Shown: one piece after another, positions 44,446 through 53,879 of the stretch
Layout of the letters: every line of letters begins with the position of its first letter
How positions within the stretch are numbered: the stretch's first letter is position 1
NCBI RefSeq assembly: GCF_009707705.1
Contig: NZ_WLYX01000001.1
Location: forward strand, 434,001 to 498,000
Source of the DNA: Paludibacterium denitrificans
GTDB lineage: Bacteria; Pseudomonadota; Gammaproteobacteria; Burkholderiales; Chromobacteriaceae
Reading direction: 5' to 3'
DNA: 64,000 nt
The notes under the pieces: generated by a model
What the model was told of the DNA's origin: nothing
Database searches by the model: none
What the model saw: only the letters and a program-made list of their open reading frames with translations
Program-made: the position numbers and the translations under genes

Positions 44446-45269
44446 ATGGCTCTGGAAACGTCCAAAAAGGCCGGTTCTGGCGCGATACCCAAGCCACCCG
44501 CCTTTTTAAAAACAAAACGGGCGCGTGAGGTGTGGCGCTACATCATCCGCGCGCTCGATAAAGCCGGACTGGACTACGCATCAGCGCTTCTGCAGATCGC
44601 CCTGTTGGCTGACAAGGTAGATGGGTGGCGAACCCATGTCGAAAACATCGACAAAATCGGATGGCGCTATGACGAAGACAGTAACGGCGGATCGCTTGAG
44701 ACCGATGAAAGCCGTGCAGAGCGCCGGGCCAGATCGGAGGTATTGAACGATCTGGAAGAAGGCGGGCTGACTGTCATCTCTGCCAGGTGCGGGCCATTGA
44801 TCGCCTGATTAATGGTGATCTTTTTGCAGCGAACCCGTTCGACATGTTGGACCGGATAGAAAGTGGTGGCATCTCCCTGCCGGATGAGCCGCCATGGAAA
44901 CTCACAAAAACGGAGCGAAAGCTCTGGAAAGACATGCAGCCGCTGCTTATTGCCAGCGGCTTTGATTTTTCTACGGCCGGAATCTCATTGGGGTTGATCT
45001 GTGCCGCCTTCGCGGACTGGCTGGCCTGCAAGGAATGGATCGATACCAACAAGGGGTTGATCTTCGCTGTGGCCAAGGATACCGGGCGCCCTTATGAGGT
45101 TAGCGCCAGTTATAACCGACCAAAAATTGCCAAGCAGATCCGCGTAATGCTCAAGAAAAACGGAATGACGGTGGCCTCATGCGCAAAGAACAAAGCTCTC
45201 AGCAAGGGGCGGGTTCTAAGCGAGGAACTCGTCGAACTGCTCAACTTCATCAACGACAGGCCGGATTAA
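44446..45269 (+). pseudogene. Terminase small subunit with two P27-like domains, frameshifted
   Basis: The first half MALETSKKAGSGAIPKPPAF, AREVWRYIIRALDKAGLDYASALLQIALLADKVDGW continues to RSEVLNDLEEGGLTVIS. After an indel at 44785 (a CCAGG word) the protein runs VRAIDRLINGDLFAANPFDML and a second block (PPWKLTKTERKLWKDMQPLL, GFDFSTAGISLGLICAAFADW, CAKNKALSKGRVL). Both blocks follow the P27 pattern P-P-x-L-x-x-x-x-x-x-x-W and a paired helix. Length about 274, double the usual P27. The family fit is good; the duplication is unusual. Confidence 0.7.
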
Positions 45270-45281
45270 TTCCGGCCTGTC

Positions 45282-46954
45282 ATGTTTTACAGCCCGGGAA
45301 AAGTACGGTTCAGACGTTCTGGAGGGGCGCGTTAAGGTTGGCCGCTATGCCCGGTTGGCGGTTGAGCGGCATTACCGTGACCTGAAGCAGCAAGTGGAGC
45401 GTGGTCTGGTCTGGCGTCCGGAGATGGCCGCTCACGTACTGTCATTCTTCCCCAAATACTGCTTCGGCACTTCGAAGGTGTATGGGCGGGCAAGCCGGTA
45501 GAGCTGGCGGACTGGCAGGCTTTCTGGCTGGCGGTTGAGTTTGGGTGGTACCGGGAGGATGGAACGCGGCGTTTTCGTACCGGTATGAAGAAGTCGCTCG
45601 CAAGAACGGCAAGTCAACCAAACTAGCCGGGCTTGGCTTATACCTGTTTTCTGCTGACAAGGAGGCTGGCGCACAGGTTTATACCGCGGCTACCAAGCTG
45701 GAACAGGCCAAGATTACGCATGCAGCGGCCGAGATGATGGTGGCGAAGTCGCCAGCGCTACGCCAGCTGATCCAGAACCACAAAAACAAGCTGTGGATCC
45801 CGGGCACGGCCAACAAATTCATCCCGCTGGGTGCGGATGCCAACACACAGGATGGCCTCAACGTCCACGGCGCCATCATCGACGAGTTGCATGCGCACCC
45901 GTCACGTGCTCTGTGGGATGTGATCGACACGGCACGCGGTGCCCGGCGGCGCAGCTTGATGCACGCCATTACCACTTCAGGTTTCAATCAGGATGGCTCC
46001 ATCTGTCTGGAACAACGCAACTACCTTATCCAGATTCTAGAGGGGCAGCTTGATGACGACAGTTTCGGCGGGGTGATTTACACCCTGGATGAAGGGGATG
46101 ACTGGTTCGATGAGTCCAACTGGATCAAGGCCAACCCAAACCTTGGTGTGTCGGTGTTTCTGGATGAATTACGCACCCAGGCGGCCAAGGCCGGGCATGT
46201 TCCGGCCGCACTCAACAACTTTCTGACCAAGCGTCTGAATATCTGGACGCAAGTCAGCGAGAGCTGGCTGTCTATGGACGCCCGGGACAAGAACGCTGAT
46301 TCCGTTGATATCGAGGCGTTGCGGGGCAGGAAATGCTTCGGTGGTCTGGACTTGGCCAGTAAAACCGACATTGCCGCGTGGATTCTGCTGTTCCCGCCAG
46401 AAAAGCCGGGCGAAAAATGGGTGGTTCTCTGCCGCTTCTTTATCCCGGAAGACAACATGTTGGTACGGGACCAGAAGGACCGGGTGAGCTACACCGCCCG
46501 GGCACGGAATGGCTACATCATCCCGACAGCAGGGACGCAGATCGATCAGGAGGCTATTCGTCGCCAGATCATCGATGATGCGGCTTCCTTCGAAATTCAG
46601 TCTATCGGCTTCGATGCGTGGAACGCCGGGAAGATCGCCACCGAACTGATGGAAGATGGCATGGAAATGGTCGCCTTGACGCAAAACTTCCAGAACCTTT
46701 CTGAGCCATCCAAAGAGTTGGAGGCCAAGATACTGGCCGGTGGGTTCGCGCATGGCGGCCAACCGGTATTGCGCTGGATGGCCGGTAACGTCGTGGTTTT
46801 ACGGGATACCAATGACAACTATCGACCCAACAAGAAAAGGTCACGCGAGCGTATCGATGGCATCGTCGCGCTGGTTATGGCGCTAAACCGAGCCATGTAT
46901 CACGCGCCGGAGGAAACGGTGCGACTGGCCTACGAAGACGAGGTTTACCTATGA
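45282..46954 (+). pseudogene. terL: Terminase large subunit, frameshifted near the N-terminus
   Basis: Walker A appears as YEEVARKNGKSTKLAGLGLYL. The ATPase proceeds through IPLGADANTQDGLNVHGAIIDELHAHP, and the nuclease half has CFGGLDLASKTDIAAW, GTQIDQEAIRRQI and SIGFDAWNAGKIATELMEDG, ending PEETVRLAYEDEVYL. The N-terminal 80 residues (REKYGSDVLEGRVKVGRYAR...) are in other frames with indels near 45290, 45470 and 45575. It packages phage DNA into HK97-type proheads. Its stop overlaps the next start (ATGA). Confidence 0.9.
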
Positions 46955-47115
46955 GACTCATCGACAAACTCACGCTGTCTGTCGGCCTTGTCGGGGCTGC
47001 GTCGGTCACGGTTGGCGCGGCCCTCCTCCATCCGGCTGCCGGATGGATCGTGGGCGGAACGTTCGCGCTGACGTGGTCGTATCTGACCGCGCGCGGCGTG
47101 GCGAAGGGAGGCTGA
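46951..47115 (+). CDS. Small membrane protein between terminase and portal, 54 residues
   Basis: MRLIDKLTLSVGLVGAASVT has two hydrophobic helices separated by HPAAG, and a short basic end. It overlaps terL by ATGA and ends directly at the portal start. Small membrane proteins at this position are common in HK97-type phages; function unknown. Confidence 0.6.
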   Translation: MRLIDKLTLSVGLVGAASVTVGAALLHPAAGWIVGGTFALTWSYLTARGVAKGG

Positions 47116-48381
47116 TGTTTATATCGCAACAATTCGGCGTTCAAACGTCAGGCAATCCGGATCCGGGTTGGATTTCAAGCCTGTTCGGGCATGCACGAAG
47201 CGCTGCCGAGCATCACGGTTACCCCGGAAAAAGCCCTGTCACTGGTCACCTATCAGGCTTGCGTCAGCCTGATCGCGGAGAGTGTCCGCGCAGCTGCCGT
47301 GCGAGCTTTACCAAAAGAAAGGTGATCAGCGTGACCGGGCGATTGATCACCCGGTTTATAGCCCTGGTGCACGAACAGCCGAACGCTTGGCAGACGGCCT
47401 ACGAGTTCACCGAGCTGTCACAGGTCTGGTGTGGGACGCACGGCAACAGCTACTCATTCATTGAGCGCGGGCAAGATGGGCGCCCTACCGCACTGATTCC
47501 CCGGGATCCGAAGAAAGTTTCTGTCTTCAAGGGCTCGGACAACCTGCCCTACTACCAGTTTAATGGTAGCGACTTACTGCCTCAGCGGAATGTCCACCAT
47601 GTGCGGTGGTTCTCTACCGACGGATACGTGGGTGCCAGCCCGGTTGCCCTGCATTGCGACGTGCTTGGTCTGGCTCTGGCCACCAATGGCCACGCCAGTG
47701 CGGTGTTTGCTTCCGGTACCAATCTGGCTTAAGCGTGCTGGAGCGGCTTAGCGATGATAGGCGACAAGATTCTTGAGCCGCTATCACGCGAGAAAGTGAA
47801 ACAGACCCGGGAGCAGTGGCAAGAGCAGTACGCCGGGTTCAGAAACGCCGGGGGAATCGCGGTGCTGCAAGACGGCCTGAAGTTCTCGCCTCTGGCCATG
47901 ACGAACTCGGATGCCCAGCTGATCGAGGCCCGCAAGCTTTCATCTTTGGAAATCACGCAGATCTTCAAGGTCCCACCGCACAAGGTTGGTCTGCTGGACC
48001 GGGCAACCAATAACAACATTGAGCAGCAAGCGATTGAGTTTGTCGTCTACTGCCTGATGCCGTGGATCCGGCGGCGTGAGCAAGCCATGGCGCGTGACCT
48101 GCTGCTGCCGAAGGATCGCCGGGACTACTACATCGAGTACAACGTGTCCGGCCTGCTGCGTGGTGACCAGGGCGAGCCGGTTCGCAGCCTATGCCACGGC
48201 CCGCCAGTGGGGATGGTTGTCCGTCAATGACATCCGCCGCCCTGGAAAACCTGCCGCCCATCCCGGGCGGTGACACATACCTGCAGCCCGTCAACATGGC
48301 GGCTGGAGAGGTTACGTCCCACAGGGCTATCAGCCCGGTGCCGAGGCCATTGCAGAAGTTGAACGCGCGCTTGCGCAGTGA
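47115..48381 (+). pseudogene. HK97-type portal protein, multiple frameshifts
   Basis: MFISQQFGVQTSGNPDPGWI continues, after indels, with VTYQACVSLIAESVAQLPCE, LVHEQPNAWQTAYEFTELSQVW, THGNSYSFIERG, NVHHVRWFSTDGYVGASPV, YAGFRNAGGIAVLQDGL, VPPHKVGLLDRATNNNIEQQ and WLSVNDIRRLENLPPI. At 47727 and 47746 the words GCTTAAGC and GCTTAGC must be GCCAGC to give NLASVLERPAMIGDK. Length about 420. Forms the DNA entry channel. Confidence 0.88.
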
Positions 48382-48388
48382 GGAACAC

Positions 48389-49339
48389 ATGAAATCACGC
48401 TCTTACCCATTGATTGCCGGGCACATCTTCAACACCCCGTTGATGGTGCTGCCTTCGATGGCTGAAACGGCTGTGGCATGGGCTAAAAAACAGCTGAACA
48501 TGAATATCGTCATGGCGATGCCCAGCGCCCGGATGATGGAAGATGACGGCGAAGACACGCTGGATCTTGACCCGCCGACGCCGGACCCGGTGTACGGCGG
48601 TGGCGTCGCGGTCATTCCGGTCTACGGGGTACTGGTTTCCCGGATCGGCCAGCTGGACATGTGCGAGACCATGACGGCATATGAGTCGTTGCGCAGCCAG
48701 ATTCAGTGCGCACTCAATGATGCGGGCATCAGTCACATCATCCTTGATATCGACTCATGCGGCGGATCAGTCGCGGGCTGCATGGAGCTGGCCGACTTCA
48801 TCTATAGCTGCCGGGGCATCAAACCGATTACCGCACTGGTGAACTTCAAGGCCTTCAGCGCCGCGTACCTGATCGCCTCGGCCTGCGACGAAATCGTCAT
48901 GAGCGAAACGTCCGGCGCGGGAAGTATCGGGGTGATCATGCAGCATGCGGATCTGAGCAAGGCCAATGAAATGGAAGGTATCAGCTATACCACCATCTTT
49001 ATCGGTAACCACAAGAACGATGGTGACCCGAACCAGCCGCTGACTGACCAGGCCCGAGCCGTCATGGAGCAGCGCTGCAAGGTGGCTTATGACCAATTCA
49101 CCGGCCGTGTGGCCAAGTATCGCAATCTCGACGTCAAAGCCGTGATTGCCACTCAGGCTGGTCTGTATTTTGGTCAGGAGGCCATCGATAGTGGTTTGGC
49201 TGACCGCATTGAAGCACCGCAAGACGCCGTCAACCGCATTGCCAGTGATCTGGCCGCCCAACGCCAGAGCAAACCGCCGCAAAAGATCATGCGTATGCAG
49301 GCCCGGGCCGCGGCTCAGGCCATGCAAGCCCAGCTCTAA
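48389..49339 (+). CDS. S49-family (SppA-like) prohead protease, 316 residues
   Basis: MKSRSYPLIAGHIFNTPLMV leads to VAVIPVYGVLVSRIG, LDIDSCGGSVAGCMELADFI (usually SPGG), then NFKAFSAAYLIASACDEIVM with the nucleophile Ser, and SGAGSIGVIMQH. A Lys general base would be expected near KYRNLDVKAVIATQAG or downstream. Length is typical of phage capsid-maturation peptidases. It lies 7 bases after the portal gene and precedes the capsid gene. Confidence 0.9.
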   Translation: MKSRSYPLIAGHIFNTPLMVLPSMAETAVAWAKKQLNMNIVMAMPSARMMEDDGEDTLDLDPPTPDPVYGGGVAVIPVYGVLVSRIGQLDMCETMTAYESLRSQIQCALNDAGISHIILDIDSCGGSVAGCMELADFIYSCRGIKPITALVNFKAFSAAYLIASACDEIVMSETSGAGSIGVIMQHADLSKANEMEGISYTTIFIGNHKNDGDPNQPLTDQARAVMEQRCKVAYDQFTGRVAKYRNLDVKAVIATQAGLYFGQEAIDSGLADRIEAPQDAVNRIASDLAAQRQSKPPQKIMRMQARAAAQAMQAQL

Positions 49340-49363
49340 CGCCACCCGGCGTATCAACTGAAA

Positions 49364-49384
49364 TCCCGCCAAGGCGGGTTTTTT
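49364..49384 (+). terminator. Terminator before the capsid gene
   Basis: CCCGCC-AA-GGCGGG stem at 49365-49378 followed by TTTTTT. Confidence 0.75.
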
Positions 49385-49434
49385 CATTTCTGCCGCCGCC
49401 TACGGGTGGCGTTTTTCATTTGTGGAGACACTAC

Positions 49435-50792
49435 ATGACTTATCTCGAAATGCAGCAGCGTCGCGCCGAAATTGCGGCCCGTACCCAAACCCCGGCCAGC
49501 CTCGAAGCCGCGGGTACCGGCTTGTCGGCGGAGCAGCTGGGCGAAGTGCAAAACCTGCAAGCCGAGTTCGATTCCCTGACCCAGAAGATGGAACGCCAGC
49601 AAGCCGCTGAAAAGATGGCTGCGGCCGCTGCTACCCAAGTCACCACGGCACCGGTTGCTACGCCGACCAAGGTACCGGCCACCCCGGCAGCGCCTACGGT
49701 CAAAGGCGCTGGCGTGGCACGCATGGTGTCCGCACTGGTACAGGCTCAAGGTAACTACCATGTGGCGGCGGATATTGCCGACAAGAACGGCTATGGCGCG
49801 GATGTCGCCGCCGCGCTGAGTACGGCCACGCCCGGTGCGGGTGGTGTGCTGATCCCGAGCAATATGTCTCAGGAAGTCATTGAACTGCTGCGCCCGAAGG
49901 CAGTTATCCGCAAGATGGGCACCCGCTCGGTTCCGCTGAATAACGGCAACCTGACGATCCCGCGCCTGAAAGGCGGTGCATCGGTTGGCTACATTGGCAC
50001 GGACGGCGATGCACCGACGACTGAAGCCAGTTTTGATGACCTGAAGCTGTCGTCCAAGAAAATGGCCGCCCGGTGCCGATCAGTAATGATCTGCTGGCCT
50101 ACTCTGGCGTGCGTCCGGGTATCGATCAGCTGATCGTGGGTGACCTGACCTCGGCCATCGGTGCACGCGAAGACAAGGCTTTCATCCGTGACGACGGGAC
50201 CGGCAATCTGCCTAAAGGTCTGCGTTTCTGGTGCATTGCCGGTAACCAGCTGGCCGCCCCGGCCATTGATGCGATTGATGCCGCCGCTCTGCAAGCCATC
50301 GAAATCTTCCTGAACAGCTTGATCCTGCTACTGGAAGGCGTCGATGCCAACATGGTCACCCCGGGCTGGCTGATGTCCCCACGTACCTTCCGCTTCCCGG
50401 AAGGCCTGAAAGACCTGAAGGGTAACAAGGTCTACCCGGAGATGGCCCAAGGCCAGTTGAAAGGCTACCCGATCGGCAAAACCACCCAGATCCCGAACAA
50501 CCTCGGCCAGTCTGGTAAGGAATCCGAGTTGTACTTCGTTGATTTCAACGACTGCTTCATCGGTGAAGATGAAACCCTGATGATCGACTTCTCCAAAGAA
50601 GCGACCTATAAGGATTCCGACGGCAACATGGTCAGCGCCTTCCAGCGTGACCAGACGCTGGTACGGGTGATCTCCAAACATGACTTTGGTCCGCGTCACG
50701 TTGAATCCATCGCGGTCGGTACCGGCGTCACCGGGGCGCCTAATCGGTTGGCCCGCTACGGCGGGCCGAATCCTTTCTGGAGAAAGACATGA
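49435..50792 (+). pseudogene. HK97-type major capsid protein, one frameshift
   Basis: An N-terminal delta-like scaffold of about 90 residues (MTYLEMQQRRAEIAARTQTP, coiled coil, then Ala/Thr/Pro-rich linker) is followed by GVARMVSALVQAQGN, LIPSNMSQEVIELLRPKAVI and GTRSVPLNNGNLTIPRL. An indel near 50072 then leads to PISNDLLAYSGVRPGIDQLI, TPGWLMSPRTFRFPEGLKD and GETLMIDFSKEATYKD-like DETLMIDFSKEATY. About 452 residues, typical for capsid precursors processed by the preceding protease. Confidence 0.9.
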
Positions 50793-50950
50793 AGATCATC
50801 AAGTTCCTGAAACCCTACGCCCTCTACACGTCGAGCGATATCGCCGGTTTCGACGATGACAAGGCCGACAAGCTGATTGAAGCCAAGATTGCCGAGGCAT
50901 ACGAGGCCCCGGCAGACGATAAGGCCGACAAAAAATCGGCCAAGGACTAA
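50789..50950 (+). CDS. Small acidic/basic protein after capsid, 53 residues
   Basis: MKIIKFLKPYALYTSSDIAG, then FDDDKADKLIEAKIAEAYEA and a Lys/Asp-rich end. ATG overlaps the capsid stop (ATGA), and the next gene starts four bases after its stop. It resembles small proteins found at this site in HK97-like phages with unknown role. Confidence 0.6.
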   Translation: MKIIKFLKPYALYTSSDIAGFDDDKADKLIEAKIAEAYEAPADDKADKKSAKD

Positions 50951-50953
50951 GCC

Positions 50954-51589
50954 ATGTCTGCCGTGTTGATCGAACGCAGCACGGCATCCGTGCTGGAACT
51001 GGCCGACATCAAGCGGCAATGCCGGATCGATGATGACCTGACGGAAGATGATTCGCTGCTTGTCATGCTGGAAAAGGCCGCAGTAAGGGCGTGTGAGAAA
51101 CGGATACGTGGACCGGTCCTGACAGCCACGTATATGGAGACGTTGGCCGAATGGCCAGCGGTTCCCCGGCTGACCTTGCAAACGGCTGGAGCATTTGAAG
51201 TTACGGACATTGCCCTGTCGATTGGCGGGAATCCATTTCCCCGGCATGACTTCCATGCCTTGCCCTCGCCGCCTGCCCTACAGATCAAGCCGCATCACCT
51301 GGCGCCAGCCTGTGGTGCCATTCGCCATGACGGTCACCTCCACCGCTCCAGCCGTTTATGGCCTCATGTGGATGCCGTCGCCAATGCCATCCAGATTCGT
51401 TATAAGGCAGGGTTGGCTGAAACCGGTGACAACGTGCCTGAAGACGTCCGGCAATGGCTGCTTTTTACCATCGGGACCCTGTATGAGTACCGCGAGCGGT
51501 TTGTGGTTGGCCAAACTGTGACGGAAGTGCCCGGCGGATTTGTCGATTCATTGCTTGATCCCTATACCTTGCGCGAGGTGACGCTATGA
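50954..51589 (+). CDS. Head-tail connector (gp6-like), 211 residues
   Basis: LADIKRQCRIDDDLTEDDSL and MLEKAAVRACEKRIRG start a helical domain with the D-D-x-x-L pattern of gp6/phage connector 1 proteins. The end IRYKAGLAETGDNVPEDVRQWLLFTIGTLYEYRE is the other family hallmark. A middle stretch (about 51270-51360) reads poorly and could carry two compensating indels. The stop overlaps the next start. It forms the ring beneath the portal. Confidence 0.85.
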   Translation: MSAVLIERSTASVLELADIKRQCRIDDDLTEDDSLLVMLEKAAVRACEKRIRGPVLTATYMETLAEWPAVPRLTLQTAGAFEVTDIALSIGGNPFPRHDFHALPSPPALQIKPHHLAPACGAIRHDGHLHRSSRLWPHVDAVANAIQIRYKAGLAETGDNVPEDVRQWLLFTIGTLYEYRERFVVGQTVTEVPGGFVDSLLDPYTLREVTL

Positions 51590-51909
51590 GAGCCGGAAAG
51601 CTTCGACATCGCATCACTATCGAAAAACAGGCCAAGGGCAAGAACCTGTCTGGTGAGTCACGGCTGGATGAATGGGAGCCTGTCCTGCCTCGAATCTGGG
51701 CCAACATCTCAGACCTGACCGGTCGGGACAAGATCAATGACCTGACCACCAGCGAAATCGATGCCCGTGGCTATTTGCGCTGGCGCAATGGCATTCATGC
51801 CGGGATGCGGGTCAAACACCGTGACCGCTATTACCTGATCACGAATGAACCGATCGATCGGATGGGTACCCGATCCGAGATGGAGCTTTTGCTGAGGATG
51901 ATGGACTGA
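51586..51909 (+). CDS. Head-tail adaptor / head closure protein, 107 residues
   Basis: MRAGKLRHRITIEKQAKGKN followed by EWEPVLPRIWANISDLTGRD, INDLTTSEIDARGYLRWRNG and HAGMRVKHRDRYYLI match SPP1 gp16-like / phage head-tail joining proteins (family opening M-x-G-x-L-R-x-R-I-x-I-x). Overlaps both neighbours by a few bases. Confidence 0.88.
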   Translation: MRAGKLRHRITIEKQAKGKNLSGESRLDEWEPVLPRIWANISDLTGRDKINDLTTSEIDARGYLRWRNGIHAGMRVKHRDRYYLITNEPIDRMGTRSEMELLLRMMD

Positions 51910-52406
51910 TGGCCGATGTTGAGCTTCAGATTGATCCCCGTGCGGGTGAGCTTTTTATTCGCCTGCATGGCATCAGTAGTGTTCTGGATGACCGCCGGGC
52001 ACTGAGTAAGCCTCTGCTGTCTGGGATGCGGATCATCCAGCGCCGTGCCAAGGCTGATGCGCCTAAAGACACCGGTTTCCTGCGTTCCCAGATCATTGCC
52101 CGGACGAATGTTCGCAGCAGCGATCCGCTCACTGGGTTTGTGACGGTGGCCACCCGGGCAAAACGCAGCCGTAACGGCACACTCAAAAATGCCCGGCTTT
52201 CGGCAAAGCGTAGCACTGGTAGAAAGGTAGATGTCGTCACGGCCTTTTATGGCCGATTTCAGGAAAAAGGGACGAGCAAAATGCCTGCACATGCCTTCCT
52301 TTCCCCTGCTGTCGAAGAAGTCGGCGAGCAAGCCAGAGAGCAAGTCGCGGCTGAGGTACAGGCTACGATGCTGAAATTGGTGGGAGAACGCCTTGCAAAC
52401 CTTTGA
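51909..52406 (+). CDS. HK97 gp10-like tail-joining protein, 165 residues
   Basis: ELQIDPRAGELFIRLHGISS, then SGMRIIQRRAKADAPKDTGFLRSQI (family hallmark A-P-x-D-T-G-x-L) and the late motif FQEKGTSKMPAHAFLSPAVE. Very basic middle. It connects the head-completion proteins and tail. Overlaps the next gene by 14 bases. Confidence 0.88.
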   Translation: MADVELQIDPRAGELFIRLHGISSVLDDRRALSKPLLSGMRIIQRRAKADAPKDTGFLRSQIIARTNVRSSDPLTGFVTVATRAKRSRNGTLKNARLSAKRSTGRKVDVVTAFYGRFQEKGTSKMPAHAFLSPAVEEVGEQAREQVAAEVQATMLKLVGERLANL

Positions 52407-52812
52407 TATTGCCCGATTGGTCTATGGCTTGCTGGAAGGCCCGCTGGAAGGACGCGTTGCACTTGGACGCTTGAATGTCCGGCGGGAGGATGTTGCTGCG
52501 CCACTGTCGGTCATCCACGTCCAGAAAAACGTTCCGAATGAAAACCAGAAGCTCAATACGCGGCTGGATATCGTCAAGATCGTGATCTCGACGATGATCG
52601 ATGCCAGCAGCGGCGAGCTGTATAGCCGCATGGAACCCCATCTGAATGCCCTTCGCACGGCATTATTTGCTGATCGACGGCTGGCGCGTCAGCAAGGCGT
52701 GATCGAGGTACAGGAAGGGGAAACAGTGCATGACTACAACCCCGAAGAGCTGGTTTATCTGGTCGATCTGACGATTGAAATCAAGTACCGCCGAGAGGCC
52801 GGACAGCCTTAA
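52393..52812 (+). CDS. Tail completion (gpU-like) protein, 139 residues
   Basis: TTG start inside the previous gene; FDIARLVYGLLEGPLEGRVA, then VIHVQKNVPNENQKLNTRLD and ELVYLVDLTIEIKYRREAGQP. It fits the minor tail U/DUF3168-like group by position and fold pattern (alternating strands and long helix). Two terminators follow before the major tail gene. Confidence 0.7.
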   Translation: MQTFDIARLVYGLLEGPLEGRVALGRLNVRREDVAAPLSVIHVQKNVPNENQKLNTRLDIVKIVISTMIDASSGELYSRMEPHLNALRTALFADRRLARQQGVIEVQEGETVHDYNPEELVYLVDLTIEIKYRREAGQP

Positions 52813-52820
52813 CCCCCTAA

Positions 52821-52871
52821 CCCGCCTTGGCGGGATTTTTTTGCCTATAACCCGCTATCAGCGGGTTTTTT
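52821..52871 (+). terminator. Two close terminators before the major tail protein gene
   Basis: CCCGCC-TT-GGCGGG with T-run (52821-52841) and CCCGC-TATCA-GCGGG with TTTTTTT (52851-52871). Confidence 0.75.
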
Positions 52872-52889
52872 TATGTAAGGACCCGCTAA

Positions 52890-53422
52890 ATGTCTGCTCC
52901 GATTCAAGAATACAGCTATGTCGGTTGTGGTGCCGTCAAGTTGAAGCTTGCTGATGCCGATCCGGTACCCGTCGGTAACTGCTCTGCCCTGTCTCTGAAG
53001 ATGAGCGTTGATGAAAAAACGCTGACCGACTACACCAATGGCGGTGGTGGTACCGGAACAAGATGACGCGCATCAAGGATGTCAGCGTCGAGATGGATCT
53101 GCGCGAACTGTCGTCTTACCAACATCGGCCCGGCCCTGAACGGTACGGTCATCGTTGATGATGCAACAGGCAAGGCCACGATCGAAGCCCTGACGGCCAT
53201 GGGCAAAGAATACACGCTGATCTTTGAAGGTATGAACGACGCGCAGTCTGGCGCCAGTGTCGATGTCACTGTTCATCGCTTCAAGCCGACGCCAGCCGAA
53301 AGCCCTGGATTTGATCGGTGATGACTTTGCCACGCTGAAGATCAAGGGTTCTGCGCTGGTGGACAAGACTCAGCCTAACCAAGTCGCGCTACTTCGTCGT
53401 GGTGATGGATACCAAAGTTTAA
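52890..53422 (+). pseudogene. Major tail tube protein, frameshifted
   Basis: MSAPIQEYSYVGCGAVKLKL, then LSLKMSVDEKTLTDYTNGGG and, after an indel near 53060, MTRIKDVSVEMDLRELS, TAMGKEYTLIFEGMNDAQSG, VTVHRFKPTPAES and DFATLKIKGSALVDKTQP. At 53374 CCTAACC is CCAACC by the common pattern, giving the end TQPTKSRYFVVVMDTKV. About 176 residues. Fits the siphovirus tail tube fold and position. Confidence 0.75.
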
Positions 53423-53469
53423 CGAATGACCGAAAGCTCCGTAACTGCGGGGCTTTCATTGGAGCTTCC

Positions 53470-53763
53470 ATGCTTAGAAAGCTGATTACCCTTGATGGTG
53501 GTAAAGAGGTAGTTGTCCGTGAACTGGTAGTGAAAGATGTACGTGACCTATTCATGGAGTAAGCCTCTGACCTGGTTGACTCGCTGGTGCTTAGCGACTG
53601 TACGCTGACTGCATTGTCGAAGGTCAGCAGTTTATCCAAGCAAGAGATGGAGGATATGGCTCCGTCTGACCTGCAGATCGTTGTTGAGGCGGCAAAAGAG
53701 GTAAACCCCGGTTTTTTCGGACTGAAAGAACGGCTCGAAAAACTCAACCAGGCAAGAGCCTGA
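53470..53763 (+). pseudogene. Tail assembly chaperone G, with an in-frame stop
   Basis: MLRKLITLDGGKEVVVRELV, then VSSLSKQEMEDMAPSDLQIV and PGFFGLKERLEKLNQARA. A TAA at 53560 interrupts the frame (ME-stop-ASDLVDSL); a CCAG there, giving Pro-Ala, would restore it and fits the recurring pattern. Position between tail tube and tape measure, and the overlapping T frame, identify it. About 96 residues. Confidence 0.7.
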
Positions 53764-53879
53764 AAGCGTTTGACACCGTTCTGGCCGCGATGACCCGTCT
53801 TGGTCATACAAATGTTATCTCCTATCCCTATTCCTACTTCATGACAGCTGTTGAGGAGGCTTCCCATGGCAAGCAATGA
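53760..53879 (+). CDS. Tail chaperone T frame, reached by -1 frameshift
   Basis: An open frame without its own start reads LKAFDTVLAAMTRLGHTNVI and SYPYSYFMTAVEEASHGKQ. It overlaps the G stop and the tape-measure start, exactly as the T part of G-T chaperones does. A slippery T-TTT-TTC (53712-53718) lies upstream in the G frame, and the -1 frame is open from there to 53879. Confidence 0.6.
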   Translation: MKAFDTVLAAMTRLGHTNVISYPYSYFMTAVEEASHGKQ

